Shown here in pieces: positions 34,601-45,335 of a stretch of DNA of 64,000 nt. The DNA comes from Xiphophorus maculatus. Its lineage: Eukaryota > Chordata > Actinopteri > Cyprinodontiformes > Poeciliidae. Location of the stretch: NCBI RefSeq assembly GCF_002775205.1, contig NC_036454.1, positions 496,001-560,000 on the forward strand, given 5' to 3'. The notes beneath the pieces are model-generated. The model did no database searches. It was not told where the DNA came from and saw nothing but the letters and a program-made list of their open reading frames with translations. The first letter of the stretch is position 1. The number at the start of each line of letters is the position of its first letter. The position numbers were made by a program, and so were the translations under genes.

Positions 34601-37113
34601 GGCCTTCTAACGAGCCATCATTTGATCCAGTTGCGTCAAAAACCAAGGAGAGAACTAAAGCATGCAGGATGCCGGCCCTCCAGGACCCACTTTGGGCCCC
34701 CCTGATCTAGATAAAGTGATTGTGTAAAGAGTTTCTTTTTCAAAGAACAACAACATCTGCATTTAAAAGCAGAAAATTTGAAGTCACCAAGTTTTTCAAG
34801 ACATGTTTATAGTCCACCAAACAGATTAGATTTATGGCTAAAAATAGCAGAGTATTATTAGCATAGCAGTGAACATTTGCTGCTGATTTTAAACCTTCAG
34901 TCTCCTGTTGTTAATCTACCTTTATTGGATCATTTTCTCACAGGTTTTCCGTGATGAACTGTCATCTGTGCATCCATGGGTCTCCATGCACGTATCTGAT
35001 CACAGTGGGTTTCACTACCGGCAGTTCCTTCTCAAGGAGTTACTGAACACTGAACTGAGCCAGTCTTTGTCTTCTGATTCTGCTAGCACAGTCTTTTGTC
35101 CATCCCAACACCAGAGCAATACAGTCCATAGCACCTGTCCTCAGGCTAATGGTGAGCTGTCATTGGCTGATGCAGCCTGCAGGGATAGGCTCACTACAGT
35201 ATTTAAACTTTTTTACCAGGAGACTGAACTGTGCGCTGACCTGATTCAGTCTTTTCCTGGACATGAAACACTCTGGAGTCACAGGTGAGCGTTCATAATT
35301 TGAATACATGTTTTCTGATTTGAATACCCATTACTGCAGGAGAAAATATATCTGCAGTGCATAGTGGTTCAAGACATTTATGGAGATTCAATTTTATAAA
35401 GAGATTTTTGGTATTTGGTTCTGGATTTAATTTTGCTCTATGGGTCAGCTTATGCACTTTTGAAAATAAATAACTTTTTGTTTTTGATGAGTGTTGAAAC
35501 CATGGTTTTCTGAAACTAAGTCTTAATTCACATGTAGAAAGAGTTTTGACAACCATTTATTCACACTCATTCAGACCAGATGTTGAATATTTGTCTATAA
35601 CCAAGCTGCTTTTCATATTCAAGACATAAAACTCATCATCTGTTGCAGCAGACATGATGGGATCTTGTATTGAATATATACTGTAGATATACAGTCACTG
35701 GCCACTTTATTAGGTACACCTTGCTAGTGCCGGGTTGGACCCCCTTTTTGCTTTCATAACTGCCTTAATCCTTCATGGCAGAGGTTCAACAAGGTACTGA
35801 AAACAGAGAGTTTGGTCCATATTGATCTGATGGCATCATGCAGTTGCTGCATCCATGAAGCAAATCTCCCGTTCCACCGCATCCCAAAGGTTCTCTACTG
35901 GATTGAGGTCTGGTGACTGTGGAGGCCATTTGAGTTCAGTGAACTCATTGTTGTGTTCAAGAAACCATTCTGAGATGATTCACGCTTGATGACATGGCAC
36001 GTTATCCTACTGGAAGTAGCCATCAGAAGATGGTACACTGTGGTTGTAAAGGAATGGACATGGTCAGCAACAATACTGAGGTAGACTGTGGCGTTGACAC
36101 GATACTCAATTGGTACTAATGGGCACCACCATCACCAGCCTGAACTGTTGATACAAGGCAGCATGGATTCATGCTTTCATGTTGTTGACACCAAATTCTG
36201 ACGCTACCATCCGAATGTCACAGCAGATATCGAGACTCATCAGACCAGACAATGTTTTTCCAATCTTCTATTGTCCGATTTTGGTGAGCCTGTGCGAATT
36301 GTAGCCTCAGTTTCCTGTTCTTAGCTGACAGAAGTCAGAGATGTTCTTCTGCATACCTGGGTTGTAACAAGTAGTTATTTGAGTTACTGTTGCCGTTCTG
36401 GCATTTGCGCCCACAGAACAGCCGCTCACTGGATATTTTCTCATTTTCGGACCATTCTCTGTAAACCCTAGAGATGGTTATATGTGAAAATCCCTGTAGA
36501 TCAGCAGTTTCTGACCAGCCCGTCTGGCACCAATAACCATGCCATTTAAAGCTCCTTTCTTTTTCATTCAGATGCTCGCTTTGAACTGCAGCAGATTGTC
36601 TTGGCCACGTCTACATGCTTAAATGAATTGAGTTGCTGCCATGTGATTGGCTGATTCGACATTTGCCTTAATGAGCAGGTGTACCTAATAAAATGGCCTG
36701 TGAGTGTAAAATCAGTAATAAATTGCAGTAATAAGGATTTTCTCTCTTCTAGGCGGCATGTGTACTACTTATGGCACCACTGGAGGCAGGATCAAGATCT
36801 CTGCACTGATGGCAGAGAGAATGAGTTGAAGCCTACATGTATCAATGAGCCAGATGGCAGCCAGGGGAGGAGTGTGAACAGACATAAACATGTTAGTGTT
36901 CCTATGGAGGTGGATAGGGTGTCCTTGCCTGACCATGACAGCAAGCGTCTAAGGAGAGGAATCCTTCTGCCCAACCTTCTGACCCTACAAAATGAACACA
37001 CCTTTGTTAACAGCATACTGAACAGTTGCTGTAATGCTGAGCAGAACAACTATGCTGTGGCATACAAAAAGTGGTTAGATACTGTCATTAGTGCACAGTC
37101 TTTAGACATATAA
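25542..37113 (+). CDS. ptar1: ptar1, protein prenyltransferase alpha subunit repeat-containing protein 1 (7 exons)
   Basis: Joined exons 25542-25627, 26165-26334, 29648-29714, 30980-31084, 33276-33516, 34944-35284 and 36753-37113 give 1371 bases and 456 residues with every phase consistent. Prenyltransferase alpha repeats are recognisable as NPDFTTAWNVR (98-108), FPKSPETWIHRRW (133-145), YPSNYNAWSHRIW (200-212), SDHSGFHYRQFLL in exon 6 and FPGHETLWSHRR across exons 6/7. The N-terminus (EEVDVLVQRVVKDI) and the block EARYNRSPIVLVENKLGVES match vertebrate PTAR1. Known role: PTAR1 pairs with RABGGTB as geranylgeranyltransferase III, which adds a geranylgeranyl group to the SNARE YKT6 and supports Golgi organisation. 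The fish protein is longer than the roughly 400-residue human one, mostly in poorly conserved linkers of exons 6 and 7. All introns are GT-AG. The introns are loaded with transposons, but no coding damage was seen. Confidence 0.95.
25628..26164 (+). other. ptar1 intron 1
   Basis: GTAAGT to TTTTTCAG. No repeat of note. Confidence 0.85.
26165..26334 (+). CDS. ptar1: ptar1 exon 2
   Basis: 170 bases. Encodes the most conserved N-terminal block, DEIGLIQCPEARYNRSPI through YRQRKHWLDRE. Acceptor TTTTTCAG, donor G|GTATTT; the last G joins CT of exon 3 to make Ala86. Confidence 0.94.
27201..28449 (+). mobile_element. Intact Tc1/mariner DD36E (Incomer-like) transposon in ptar1 intron 2
   Basis: The 1249-bp element runs from CAGGGGTTGGACAATGAAAC to its inverted copy ending CCAACCCCTG. 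The terminal inverted repeats pair at 28 of 30 positions and TA dinucleotides flank both sides (27199-27200, 28450-28451). It encloses one uninterrupted transposase. Near-identical ends and an open frame indicate a recent insertion. It lies in the host gene's sense orientation. Confidence 0.93.
27387..28397 (+). CDS. Tc1-like transposase, DD36E spacing
   Basis: 336 residues, full length for the group. The N-terminal helix-turn-helix (GQIVGARLAGGSVTKTASL and following, residues about 10-55) is followed by a second paired-like region with RKRKLSERDVR, which should bind the terminal repeats. The catalytic triad is visible: Asp in LFSDEST, Asp in QDDNAPIHTA and Glu in LNIIEPLWG. I count 36 residues between the second Asp and the Glu. 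That spacing defines the DD36E (Incomer) group of Tc1/mariner elements rather than the usual DD34E. The reaction is cut-and-paste transposition at TA sites. No stop or frameshift is present, so the enzyme may be functional; activity is not shown. Confidence 0.93.
   Translation: MGDIPEFKRGQIVGARLAGGSVTKTASLCDVSRATVSRVMSAYHQEGRTTSNRINCGRKRKLSERDVRVLTRIVSKKHKTTTTQITAELNVHLNSPVSTETVRRELHRVNIHGRAAIAKPLVTRANAKRRFQWCKERKSWAVDNVKHVLFSDESTFTVCPTSGRVTVWRSPKEAYHPDCCMPRVKHGGGSVMVRAAISWHSLGPILVLDGRVTAKDYRTILEDHVHPMVQTLCQDDNAPIHTARLVKDWFDEHESEVEHLPWPAQSPDLNIIEPLWGFLEERVRKHFPPPASRRDLATILQEEWLKIPLTTVQDLYMSFPRRIDAVLAAKGGPTPY
28450..29647 (+). other. Rest of ptar1 intron 2
   Basis: No other element was recognised with confidence. 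A symmetric double ETS-like motif, CTTCCGGTGGGCGCCGGAAG, lies at about 29295-29314. Confidence 0.5.
29648..29714 (+). CDS. ptar1: ptar1 exon 3
   Basis: 67 bases, acceptor CCAACAG, donor GTAAAA. Encodes ALVDITCTLLLLNPDFTTAW and NV plus two bases of Arg108; carries most of the first alpha repeat. Confidence 0.94.
29922..30716 (+). pseudogene. Decayed Tc1-like transposon in ptar1 intron 3
   Basis: Starts with TCAGAAAGTTAGAATACTGTG, the terminal region of a common fish Tc1-like family. Scattered coding traces follow in several frames: GNHCLRVWRKC-type sequence near 30460, then SVVWGAMSSAGAGPLCFLKS and LEHFMLPSADKLDGDADFI at 30540-30700. Frameshifts and stops break it and it ends before the last catalytic Glu, so it is a dead, 3'-truncated copy. 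Confidence 0.75.
30735..30798. repeat. GT microsatellite
   Basis: Imperfect GTGTGTGTGCGT repeats, directly after the point where the Tc1-like relic ends. Confidence 0.85.
30980..31084 (+). CDS. ptar1: ptar1 exon 4
   Basis: 105 bases, acceptor TTGTTACAG, donor GTAAGG. Encodes KELLECGALNPERDLYLSKL and ALTKFPKSPETWIH; the second alpha repeat spans the exon 4/5 border. Confidence 0.94.
31085..33275 (+). other. ptar1 intron 4
   Basis: Holds an old relative of the upstream array in its centre (32290-32880). The remainder, about 31085-32280 and 32881-33275, shows no gene or clear repeat. Confidence 0.8.
32290..32880 (+). repeat. Old, diverged copy of array family 1 in ptar1 intron 4
   Basis: It keeps the order of landmarks seen in the array: GAAAACTCTTTGTGCTTTAAA, ATCTTGATTAGGTCAAG, TTCTGAGGGGGTGGAGC, GATGACATAG, then GAAGTTGATAGCTCAAAGTCC. 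It ends in TACAATAGGTCTTTGTAGCCC with TGCTGCTCGGCCTAATT. Many substitutions and large deletions separate it from the array, so the family is old although the array is young. Confidence 0.8.
33276..33516 (+). CDS. ptar1: ptar1 exon 5
   Basis: 241 bases, acceptor CCCTGCAG. Encodes RRWVLQHILRQFSAV through WVLQHMAKGNIK and contains the third alpha repeat (YPSNYNAWSHRIW). The donor is AAG|GTTTGA, weaker than the others; phase 0 and family alignment (NIK followed by xxxDELSS) fix the border here. Confidence 0.9.
33820..34890 (-). pseudogene. L2-type LINE fragment in ptar1 intron 5, split by a MITE
   Basis: The + strand shows the complement of a LINE reverse-transcriptase C-terminal region, in the same style as the L2 element at 38020-40975: CTGGGAGCTGGTTCCACCAG, ACAGAGAGCCAATGAATATC and GTTTTTCAAGACATGTTTAT. 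Translations are full of stops. A hAT-like MITE at 34499-34704 interrupts it. Confidence 0.6.
34499..34704. mobile_element. hAT-type MITE with perfect 8-bp target duplication
   Basis: A 206-bp element running from CAGGGGTGCCCAAAGTGGGT to ACCCACTTTGGGCCCCCCTG. The ends are inverted repeats, and ATCTAGAT is repeated exactly on both sides (34491-34498 and 34705-34712). The 8-bp duplication and CAGGGGT ends fit hAT. No coding capacity. Confidence 0.92.
34944..35284 (+). CDS. ptar1: ptar1 exon 6
   Basis: 341 bases, acceptor TTCTCACAG, donor GTGAGC. Contains the fourth alpha repeat (SMHVSDHSGFHYRQFLLKEL), a low-conservation Ser/Gln-rich linker, and the start of the fifth repeat (FPGHETLWSHR). Confidence 0.94.
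35692..36706 (-). pseudogene. Decayed Tc1-like transposon in ptar1 intron 6
   Basis: Ends are CAGTCACTGGCCACTTTATT and an inverted partner finishing GGCCTGTGAGTG, flanked by TA at 35690-35691 and 36707-36708. The - strand carries a decayed transposase: the stretch complementary to GACTCATCAGACCAGACAAT corresponds to the first catalytic Asp region and TCTAGAGATGG-type sequence to the helix-turn-helix. Many stops and indels; 1015 bp, against about 1.2 kb for intact relatives. Confidence 0.85.
36753..37113 (+). CDS. ptar1: ptar1 exon 7 (terminal coding exon)
   Basis: 361 bases from a CTTCTAG acceptor to the TAA at 37111-37113. Encodes RHVYYLWHHW, a variable segment with SVPMEVDRVSLPDHDSKRLR, and the conserved C-terminal NAEQNNYAVAYKKWLDT. 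Confidence 0.94.
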
Positions 37114-37805
37114 GATCTAGGCCCATACATTCAACACTAAAGTGGCCTTTAGATACTGATTTAGGAATAACTTACTTACCTGTAGTTATAATTAAAATGA
37201 GGTGTATATCAACATGGAGTTACTTTCAGAACTATCTGCTATGAGGAGTCAGTATGCAAGATCAGTTTGAGCGTATTCTTCAGAAGTCCTGTTTGAGTGT
37301 GAGCTGAGCTACATAGACTCTGTTTGTGTCTGTCAGCAATTTTTTTTCTTTGTCTGCCCAGGCCTTAGATCAAATTTCTGTTTCTCTTCATATGTGTAAG
37401 CAAAAATTATGTGAAGTTTGTGTAGCAGAATAGAATCAGATGAGAAAGTGGACGAAGAATTGGTTTTACTAACAGTCGTTAAACTTGATAGTGTGAAGTA
37501 AAATAGCCAAATGGAACGAAAAAGTAAAATAATGAAATGAATTAATAACTTTTTGCAGTTTAAATTTTTTTTTTCATGTTAAATAGCAGACTACTGGAAG
37601 CGGTATCACTTGGAATTTTTTTTCTGTTATTTTTCAGCTCTTCACACTGTATAAATCTGATATAAAATATTGCATACATGTTTTTGACCTTGAACATTTT
37701 ACTAATGTATGTACAATATATTCTTTGGTTTGTTTTTTAATAGTGGTAAACATAATGGTAAAGTCATGTTAAAGAGCTTACAATAAAAGTTTACCCACTT
37801 GTAAA
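37114..37805 (+). terminator. ptar1 3' untranslated region and poly(A) signal
   Basis: AATAAA at 37782-37787 is the first well-placed signal after the stop codon, giving a 3' UTR of about 0.7 kb. An ATTTA-rich, T-rich sequence precedes it. Confidence 0.6.
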
Positions 37806-38019
37806 TTTAGGCTGTTTGAGTGGATGTTTTAATTAAGCCAACTCAAGGTAGTAGTTCAAAACTGTGATGTGGGAGAAACATGATATATGGTTTTCAAAAT
37901 GTTAAATCTGAAAGCTTTGCTATTTAGTCTTGGTCTTTTCTCTAATCCCCCATTTCTAGAATGAAGAACTGTGCAGACATCAGAGTGTCAAACAGTGTTT
38001 TCAGTTGGAGGTGTCTTCA
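37806..38019. other. Intergenic between ptar1 and the LINE
   Basis: Nothing recognised. Confidence 0.4.
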
Positions 38020-40975
38020 TATCAATCAATCAATCAAATTTTATTTGTATAGCACATTTCAGCAGCAAGGCATTTCAAAGTGCTTTACATCATTACAAAC
38101 ACAGAAACACAATGCAACATAGAATCAATAATCAAAACACAGCATTAAGTCAAGTTCCATCAGTAAATTTGTAATTGATTACGTTTCAAATACAATTCTA
38201 AACAGGTGGGTTTTTAGTTGAGATTTAAAAGAAGTCAGTGTTTCAGCTGTTTTACAGTTTTCTGGAAGTTTGTTCCAAATTTGTGGTGCATAGATGCTGA
38301 AAGCTGCTTCTCCTCGTTTGGTTCTGGTTCTGGGGATGCAGAGCAGAACCAGAACCTGAGAGGTCTGGAAGGTTGATACAACAACAGCAGATCTTTAATG
38401 TATTGTGGTGCTAAGCCGTTCAGTGATTTATAAACTAACAACAGTATTTTAAAGTCTATTCTCTGAGCTACAGGGAGCCAGTGGAGGGACTTTAAAACTG
38501 GTGTTATGTGCTCTATCTTCCTGGTTTTAGTGAGAACGCGAGCAGCAGCGTTCTGGATCAGCTGCAGCTGTTTGATTGATTTGTTGGACAGACCTGTGAA
38601 GATGCTGTTGCAATAATCAATACGACTGAAGATGAATGCATGGATGAGTTTCTCTAGATTTTGCTGAGACATTAGTCCTTTAATCCTGGAAATGTTCTTC
38701 AGGTGATAGAAGGCCAACTTTGTAACTCTCTTTATGTGGCTCTGGAGGTTCAGGTCAGAGTCCATCACTACTCCCAGGTTTCGGGCCGGATCGCTGGTTT
38801 TTAGTTGTAATAACTGAAGCTGTGCATTGACTCTAGATCTATAACTCTAGATCTATAACTCTAGACCTATAATTCTAGATCTATAACTAGATCGTTCCTC
38901 TTTAGTTCCAAAGATAATAACTTCAGTTTTGTTTCTGTTCAGCTGGAGAAAGTTTTGGCACATCCACACATTTATCTGTTCTAAGCATCTGTTCAGTGAT
39001 TGGATGGGCTCTGAGTCACCTGGTGACATCATAATGTAGAGCTGTGTGTCATCTGCATAGTTATGGTAGCTAATATTATTTTCTGTTATAACCTGAGCTA
39101 GTGGGAGCATATGAATATTGAATAAAAGGGGTCCTAGGATTGAACCTTGGGGTACCCCACATGTGACCTTTGACCTCTTTGATGAGAAGTTTCCAATTGA
39201 AACAAAGAAATCCCTGTTCTTTATGTAGGATTCAAACCAGTTAAGCACTGGACCGGAGAGTCCGACCCAACTCTCCAGTCGATTCAGTAATATGTCATGG
39301 TCAACAGTGTCTAAAGCTGCACTGAGGTCCAACAGAACCAGCACTGTGGTTCTCCCACAGTCAGTATTTATATGGATGTCATTGAACACTTTGACTAGGC
39401 CAGTCTCTGTGCTGTGGTGAGCACGAAAACCAGACTGGAAGGAGTCAAAGAGGTTGGTTATAGTTAGGAAGCTATTTAACTGTTCCAACAGCTTTTTCAA
39501 TAACTTTGCTGATGAATGGGAGGTTGGAGATCAGCCTGTAGTTCTACAGTAGTGATTTGTCCAGATTGTTCTTTTTTATCAGTGGTTTGATTACTGCTGT
39601 TTTCAAAGCCTGGGGGAAAACGCCTGATGAGAGCCATGAGTTACTATTTGGATCGGATCAGCAGCAATAACAGGCAGAACTTTCTTAAAGAAATGTGAGG
39701 GTAAAACATCCAGACAGCAGGAACTGGAGCTTATTGACTTATAATTTCCTGTAGGGTTTTATAATTAAGTAGTTGGAATTGGGTCATTTTTCCTGTATTT
39801 GTTTTGTTTGGGCACAGCATTGGTACTGACTTTATAGTGGATGTACAGATTAATCCTCTGATTTTTTGAATTTTCTCTGAAAAGAAGCTGGAAAACTGGT
39901 TGCAGGCAGCAATACATTGGAATTCAGGCGGTAACATCACAGGAGGGTTTGTGATTCTGTCAACTGTTGCAAATAAAGCTCGAGCATTGTTAATGTTTTT
40001 ATTTATGACATCTGCAAATAAAGCCTCTCTTGCATGTTTTAGTGTTAAATGATAGTTACGTAGTCTTTCTTTATAGATGTCAAAATGAACGTGGAGTTGA
40101 GTTTTACGCCATTTTCGTTTTGCTCTATGGCAGAGTTGTCTTGCAGATCTAACTGTTTGTGTATTTCTCCATGGAGATTTCTTTTTATCAGACACAACCT
40201 TCATTTTAATTTGGGCAATGGAATCAATAATATCTGAGACTTTAGCCTGAAAATCATTTACCAACTTATCTACATCATTACAGCTTAAGGGTGAGGAAGA
40301 AGAGTAGATTTGATTAAAAGTTTCTGCTGTGTTTTCAGTGAGAGAACGTTTTGTGATGGTTGCTGTTTGTCCAAGTGGGTTAAAAGATAAAGAACTTTCA
40401 AAGATAACAGGAAGTGATCCGACAGGGTGACATCAGTTACAGAGACATTGGAAATATTCACACCCTTACTGATAACCAGGTCCAGTGTGTGTCCTTGAGT
40501 GTGTGTTGCTTGTTTGACATGTTGTGTTAAACCAAAAGTCTCTAAAATATTAGCGAGCTTTTTTGCCCCTCTGTCTTGGGGGTTGTCAACATGAATGTTG
40601 AAATCACCGACAATTATTAAACAATCATAATCAATACATATGAGAGATAGAAGTTCATTCAAGTCAGTAAAGAAATTTTCCACAAAAGTTGGAGTTTTGT
40701 ATAAAGTTACAGTCAAAGTTCGTTTGTGGCCTTTAACCTCAATTCCAAGATACTCAAAAGAGGTGAAGAGACCCAAAGAGATTTTACTACAATTTATGAT
40801 ATTCTTAAATATTGAAGCCACGCCTCCTCCTTTTTTGTGTTTTCTATTCTCACTGAAGAAATTGTAGTTAGGAGGCGCAGATTCAATTAGTACGATCGAT
40901 TCATTATTATCATTCAACCATGTTTCTGTCAGAAACATAACATTGATATTATGCTAAGTGATGAAATTACTTAGA
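38020..40975 (-). pseudogene. L2-type LINE retrotransposon, 5' truncated and frame-broken
   Basis: Read on the - strand. An endonuclease part at 40938-40285 has FLTETWLND, GDFNIHVD and a terminal SDHF motif. A linker part at 40264-39731 has CNQFSSFFSEKIQKIR. A reverse transcriptase at 39500-38853 has [34 protein letters not shown] and the catalytic YADD box. The C-terminal part is 38768-38235. The 3' end has the TATACAAATAAAATTTGATT tail with TGAT repeats at about 38023-38040. Order and motifs fit the L2 group of CR1-like LINEs. At least three frame breaks make it inactive. It lies between ptar1 and apba1. Confidence 0.88.
38834..38893. repeat. Short tandem repeat inside the LINE reverse transcriptase
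   Basis: About four copies of a 14-base unit, TAACTCTAGATCTA. The expansion sits where the reverse-transcriptase frame is lost and may be the cause. Confidence 0.8.
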
Positions 40976-43635
40976 CAGAAAATTCTGCCTTCCAAAGCTA
41001 TCAACAGCTACAATATATTTAATTTTCCTTTACCATAATGAAGAACTTTTGAATTGCATTAAGCCTAAAGCAGCCATGTCCTTGGCAGGTTAGAGTTTAA
41101 ATTATATTCACTCTATTAAGAAATGTAATAGGAAATTAGACATATACTTTAAAGAATTTCTGTTTCCATTCATGTTTTTTTGAAAATAGATTTTATTTTA
41201 AAATTTTATTTTACATCATGCCAAATGTAAGACCTTAATGGAACAGTCTTTAACATTACAGCAATTAAAAACGTAGAATTGCTAAAAATATTTTTGCATG
41301 GTTCTACTGGTATTTTGGATGATTTAACTACTTGGAAGTAGGGATGCACAATGTATTGGCATCAATACTACTGGCCAGTGTAAGTCACTTTTTAACACAT
41401 CAGTTAAGTAAAAAGTATCCAATAAGAGCCAGTATTAATTTACATCTTGTTGCTGTTTAGCATTTAATAGTGAGACATTTGATGGGTGCATAACTGAAGC
41501 AAAGAAGCAATGTAGGCAGTCATTTTTATCCAGTGTCAAAAGCTGGTTTCCTCTGGATGCTCCACCTGAGGGTAGAGAAATACCTGAGATTCGACAATTC
41601 AATTATCTTCATTGGTTCTCTGGTCGTGAAAACCATCTGGGTTTTGAGAACTTATTGAATATAAGTGTATAACATATATAATAAGAAAACTGAAGCATCC
41701 ATATGTGAATATACAAATACACAACATAATACAAATAACTAAATTTGCATATTACATTATTTGACACAACCTCAATGAAACACCATGAGCAGAGATGGCT
41801 TTCTGGCTCAGGTTAACGTATGAAGACCCTGGCGTCATCATGTGGCCAGAAAAAATTTAACAGAATGGGGGCAGCCGGCGGCACATAATTGCAAAGGTAT
41901 TACTGAATGGAAAGCAATTAAAGATGCAGCCGAAATGCATCTACAAATAATAGAATTTAAGCATAAATCCTAAATCAAGGGCGTAAATCCCGGGAGGTCT
42001 GGACCCCCCCAATCTTGGAAAATTCCAGAACGATCCCTCCCGAAGAAGTCATAAAACAAACCTTTGTATTTAAACAATATCAATATAGAAAGACAATAAA
42101 AACAAAGAACGAAATAAATCTGCCATTCATCTAAAAAAAAAAAAAGAATTTATTTTAGGTCTTAGCTGTTGAAGTGAGGAGCTAACTGTTAGCTGTGGCT
42201 CTGCAGCACAAATTAAAACCCTCCAGTAAGTAAACACTTAAAGGAAAAGACATGCAACAACTTTAATTTACTTTCACTGCTCAATAGGAAGAAACACATT
42301 AACAATAAAAATCAGACTGCAGTTCATTATTTCATTACTTTGGGTGAATCATGATAAACTGCCTCATTATACCATAAATCAAAACTAGCTAAACTGCTAC
42401 GTTGGTTTCATAGACTTGGCTCCTTTTCCTGTCGAAGGTAGCCAATATTTCAATTATATTTAGCTCTCTAACTTTAATGAGAAGAGTTTGAAACTGGAGG
42501 GAGCGGATGAGCATTACCACCAACTGACAGCTCTGTATGGGAGCCGAGAGCAGAGGAGCTATTGCAGAGCAGCTGACGGTAAAAAAAATAAAGTATGCCT
42601 TTATTTGTTATCATCTTCAATGTAAGATGATAACAAACCACAAAATAAAATCTGAATACTTTTCTATAAAACTCTGGTGCTGAGCCTTAAGTTTAAGTTA
42701 TGATACTCCCAGATATTCAATTTTTATAGGTTCTCTGCCATCCAGGACATGGAAAAACAAACAAACAAAATATTAAAGTTTAAAGCAACTTAAGTTATAA
42801 TTTAAATAACACATAACTTGTATTGAGAACCGCTGCAATAAATCAATATTTATGAGGACTTTTATTAAGTGGAGTCACTCATTAAAACTTGTTTTATTTA
42901 GAGCTTTAAGAGATTAAATCTTTGACACTGAACCAAACTCATATCTAAACATTTGAATCTTAGTTTGATTTCTGTGGGTCTCAATAGGTTGAGAAAAACA
43001 CATTTATTTTGCTACTTACTAGTCATTTTGGGTCCTAATGCTTGAACACAAAAAATATTATTTAAACCACATTTTACGTTACCTTTAACTTTGCCGACCC
43101 CCCCAAAATTGCTCTTAAGAAATGTTCCTGTTTATGGTTCCCCAAATAATGAGATGGGATTTACAGCCTTTTGTACCCCTATGAAGTCTTAACATGCCTA
43201 ACCAGGTCCCAATCACACAGGAACCCCTACAAACATCACATGCCAGTCCTCAGTTTGCACACATGCAGAATTTAATCTATAATAACAGAACGGCAAATGC
43301 GATACCTTACTTTCCGTCATCAACGTAACCGAAAGTAAGTGATGCTCAAGTGGTCTTGAGCATCACCACTCAAGACTGCTAGAGGAACGCAGCCTAAAAT
43401 ACAACGAACTGAACTGAACACCTGATCTGTTGATTGCTCAGGAGTGGCTATGGTGGATGGTGGCAACGCAACACTAAACTTGTCATTACGACAATTCCTA
43501 GAATAATACTTGTTTCTATTTTACAAAATAAATAGATAAAAAGTACAACAAATGTCCAAGCATTAATTGATGTTTTCAACAGTATGTAAAGATGCTAAAA
43601 ATTATGGACTGTGATGGACTTGCAATCTGTCCAGG
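40976..43635. other. Intergenic; possible degraded dispersed element at about 41980-43100
   Basis: No gene was seen. GGAGGTCTGGACCCCCCCAA at about 41994 and CCGACCCCCCCAAAATTGC at about 43094 could be the two ends of an old element, but no inverted repeat or target duplication could be confirmed. Confidence 0.3.
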
Positions 43636-45066
43636 TGTCATGGTTGGTGGTAGAAGTGTAGACCCAATTGCAGAGAAGCAGAAGTTGAGTTGGTGGTTTT
43701 AATGAAAAATCATAGAAAATACAAAGTCCAGGCAGCACAGGAGAGTAATAGTGACGTCATCTGAAGCCAGGCTTCGAGGGTGCGCAGAGTAAAAAGGGGG
43801 CGTGTCAGATGAAGCACCGTTTGGATACTTGAGTCGGCTTGCTGAAAACCACGTGACTGGCAACAAACGATGCCGCCATTCCATGGGTCACGTGACTGCT
43901 TCATTTTGTGTGTCGGTTTTCAAAATAAAAGCGTGATGAGCCGAGCAGCTTCATGGGTTATTAATGTATTGTGTTAGCTCCAGATTGATCGCTCATCAGA
44001 GGAGTGTTTGTCTTCAGCAGTGGCCAAAATAAAAGCAACTTTCATAGTTCATGTGTATTAATGATTTTGGTGATGGCATTCATCATAATGTAATGTTTAT
44101 TATTGGTTTTCTCAATTGTTGATTATGATATATTTTATGACTTTATGTGTTATTATTATGTAAAGCACTTTGAAACTGCATTGTTGCTTCTCTGCAATTG
44201 TTTATTTCAATCAAATAAACTTGATTGAAATGGAGCCAGCGAGAAGAAAAAATCTGACATCTGGGAATACTTTGAGATAATCATTCACAAGATTCTTAAA
44301 TAAAAATAATTAACCACTTCACCTCCAAATTTCTCACCTTCTTGAAATTGTTCTCAGGTTAAATACTGTGAGGTTCAGAGTGGAAACAAAGGAGCTGACT
44401 TAATGAGAAAACTGGTGCAGGTGTGAGAAGTTGGCACAGCAGCTGACTGAGGGGTGAGAGGGGTGGCAACAGGGGAGCTAAGAAAATATTTCTAATACTA
44501 AATACTAATACTTTCTAATACAAAAGGGAGAAAACACCAGGGAGCTAAGAAAATACTAAAGAAACACTAAGACTAAAGAAAACCTGAACTAGAAGAGAAA
44601 AAGACCTGAAACCTAAACTGAAACAGGGCCAATCTAACAATAATAAGGACATAGAGCTAGAATAACTAGAAAATCTAAACAAAGAAATAACGGAACTAGA
44701 ATCACTAAAGAAAAGATGGACATAAATTCAGACAAAAAGACTAAACCTAAAGTAACAAAATAAGAAAACTAGGAACACTTTGGGGGAAAGCTAGAAGGAC
44801 TTAAGAAATAACTTAACTGGAATCAATAAAGAAAGATAGACATAAACTCAGACATCAGAAAATAACTGAAACTAGGATGAAAAATAAACATAGCTAGAAA
44901 TACTAGAGGGGGCTGAAAAGAGGAAAGCAAGAACAATCGAACCAAAACAAATTACATCCAAATAATAAAACTAAAATGACAATGAAGGGCGAAACTAAAG
45001 TGAACTAAAACATAATGATAAAGATGCAAAAGTAAAAACCAAACACAAAAACCCAGAGTCCTGACA
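43636..45066 (-). mobile_element. Probable solo LTR with a nested LINE tail
   Basis: On the - strand it starts TGTCAGGACTCTGGG and ends CAACCATGACA. The short inverted ends TGTCA/TGACA and a 4-bp CAGG on both sides suit a gypsy-type LTR. The middle, about 43740-44290, is foreign and carries the LINE tail listed separately. A short relic with the same end (CAGAGTCCTGACAG) occurs at about 46410. Confidence 0.6.
44020..44232 (+). mobile_element. 5'-truncated L2-like LINE tail nested in the LTR
   Basis: TATGTAAAGCACTTTGAAAC and CAAATAAACTTGATTGAAAT match the tail of the L2 element ending at 38020, read on the opposite strand. Only the 3' end was copied; its 5' limit is uncertain. Confidence 0.55.
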
Positions 45067-45082
45067 CAGGTGGACCCTCCTG

Positions 45083-45105
45083 CTCTCTCTCTCTCTCTCG
45101 TCGTC

Positions 45106-45149
<44 letters not shown>

Positions 45150-45216
45150 TCTCTCTCTTTCCCTCTCTCTCTCTCATCTCCTCTCTCTCTCCTCCTCTCT
45201 CTCTCCCTCCTCTCTC

Positions 45217-45251
<35 letters not shown>

Positions 45252-45262
45252 TCTCTCTCTCT

Positions 45263-45311
<49 letters not shown>

Positions 45312-45335
45312 CCCTCTCTCTTTCTCTCTCTCCTC
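45083..45335. repeat. CT microsatellite, about 250 bp
   Basis: Almost pure TCTCTC with occasional TCC interruptions. Long Glu/Arg or Ser/Leu frames across it are composition artefacts. Confidence 0.97.
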
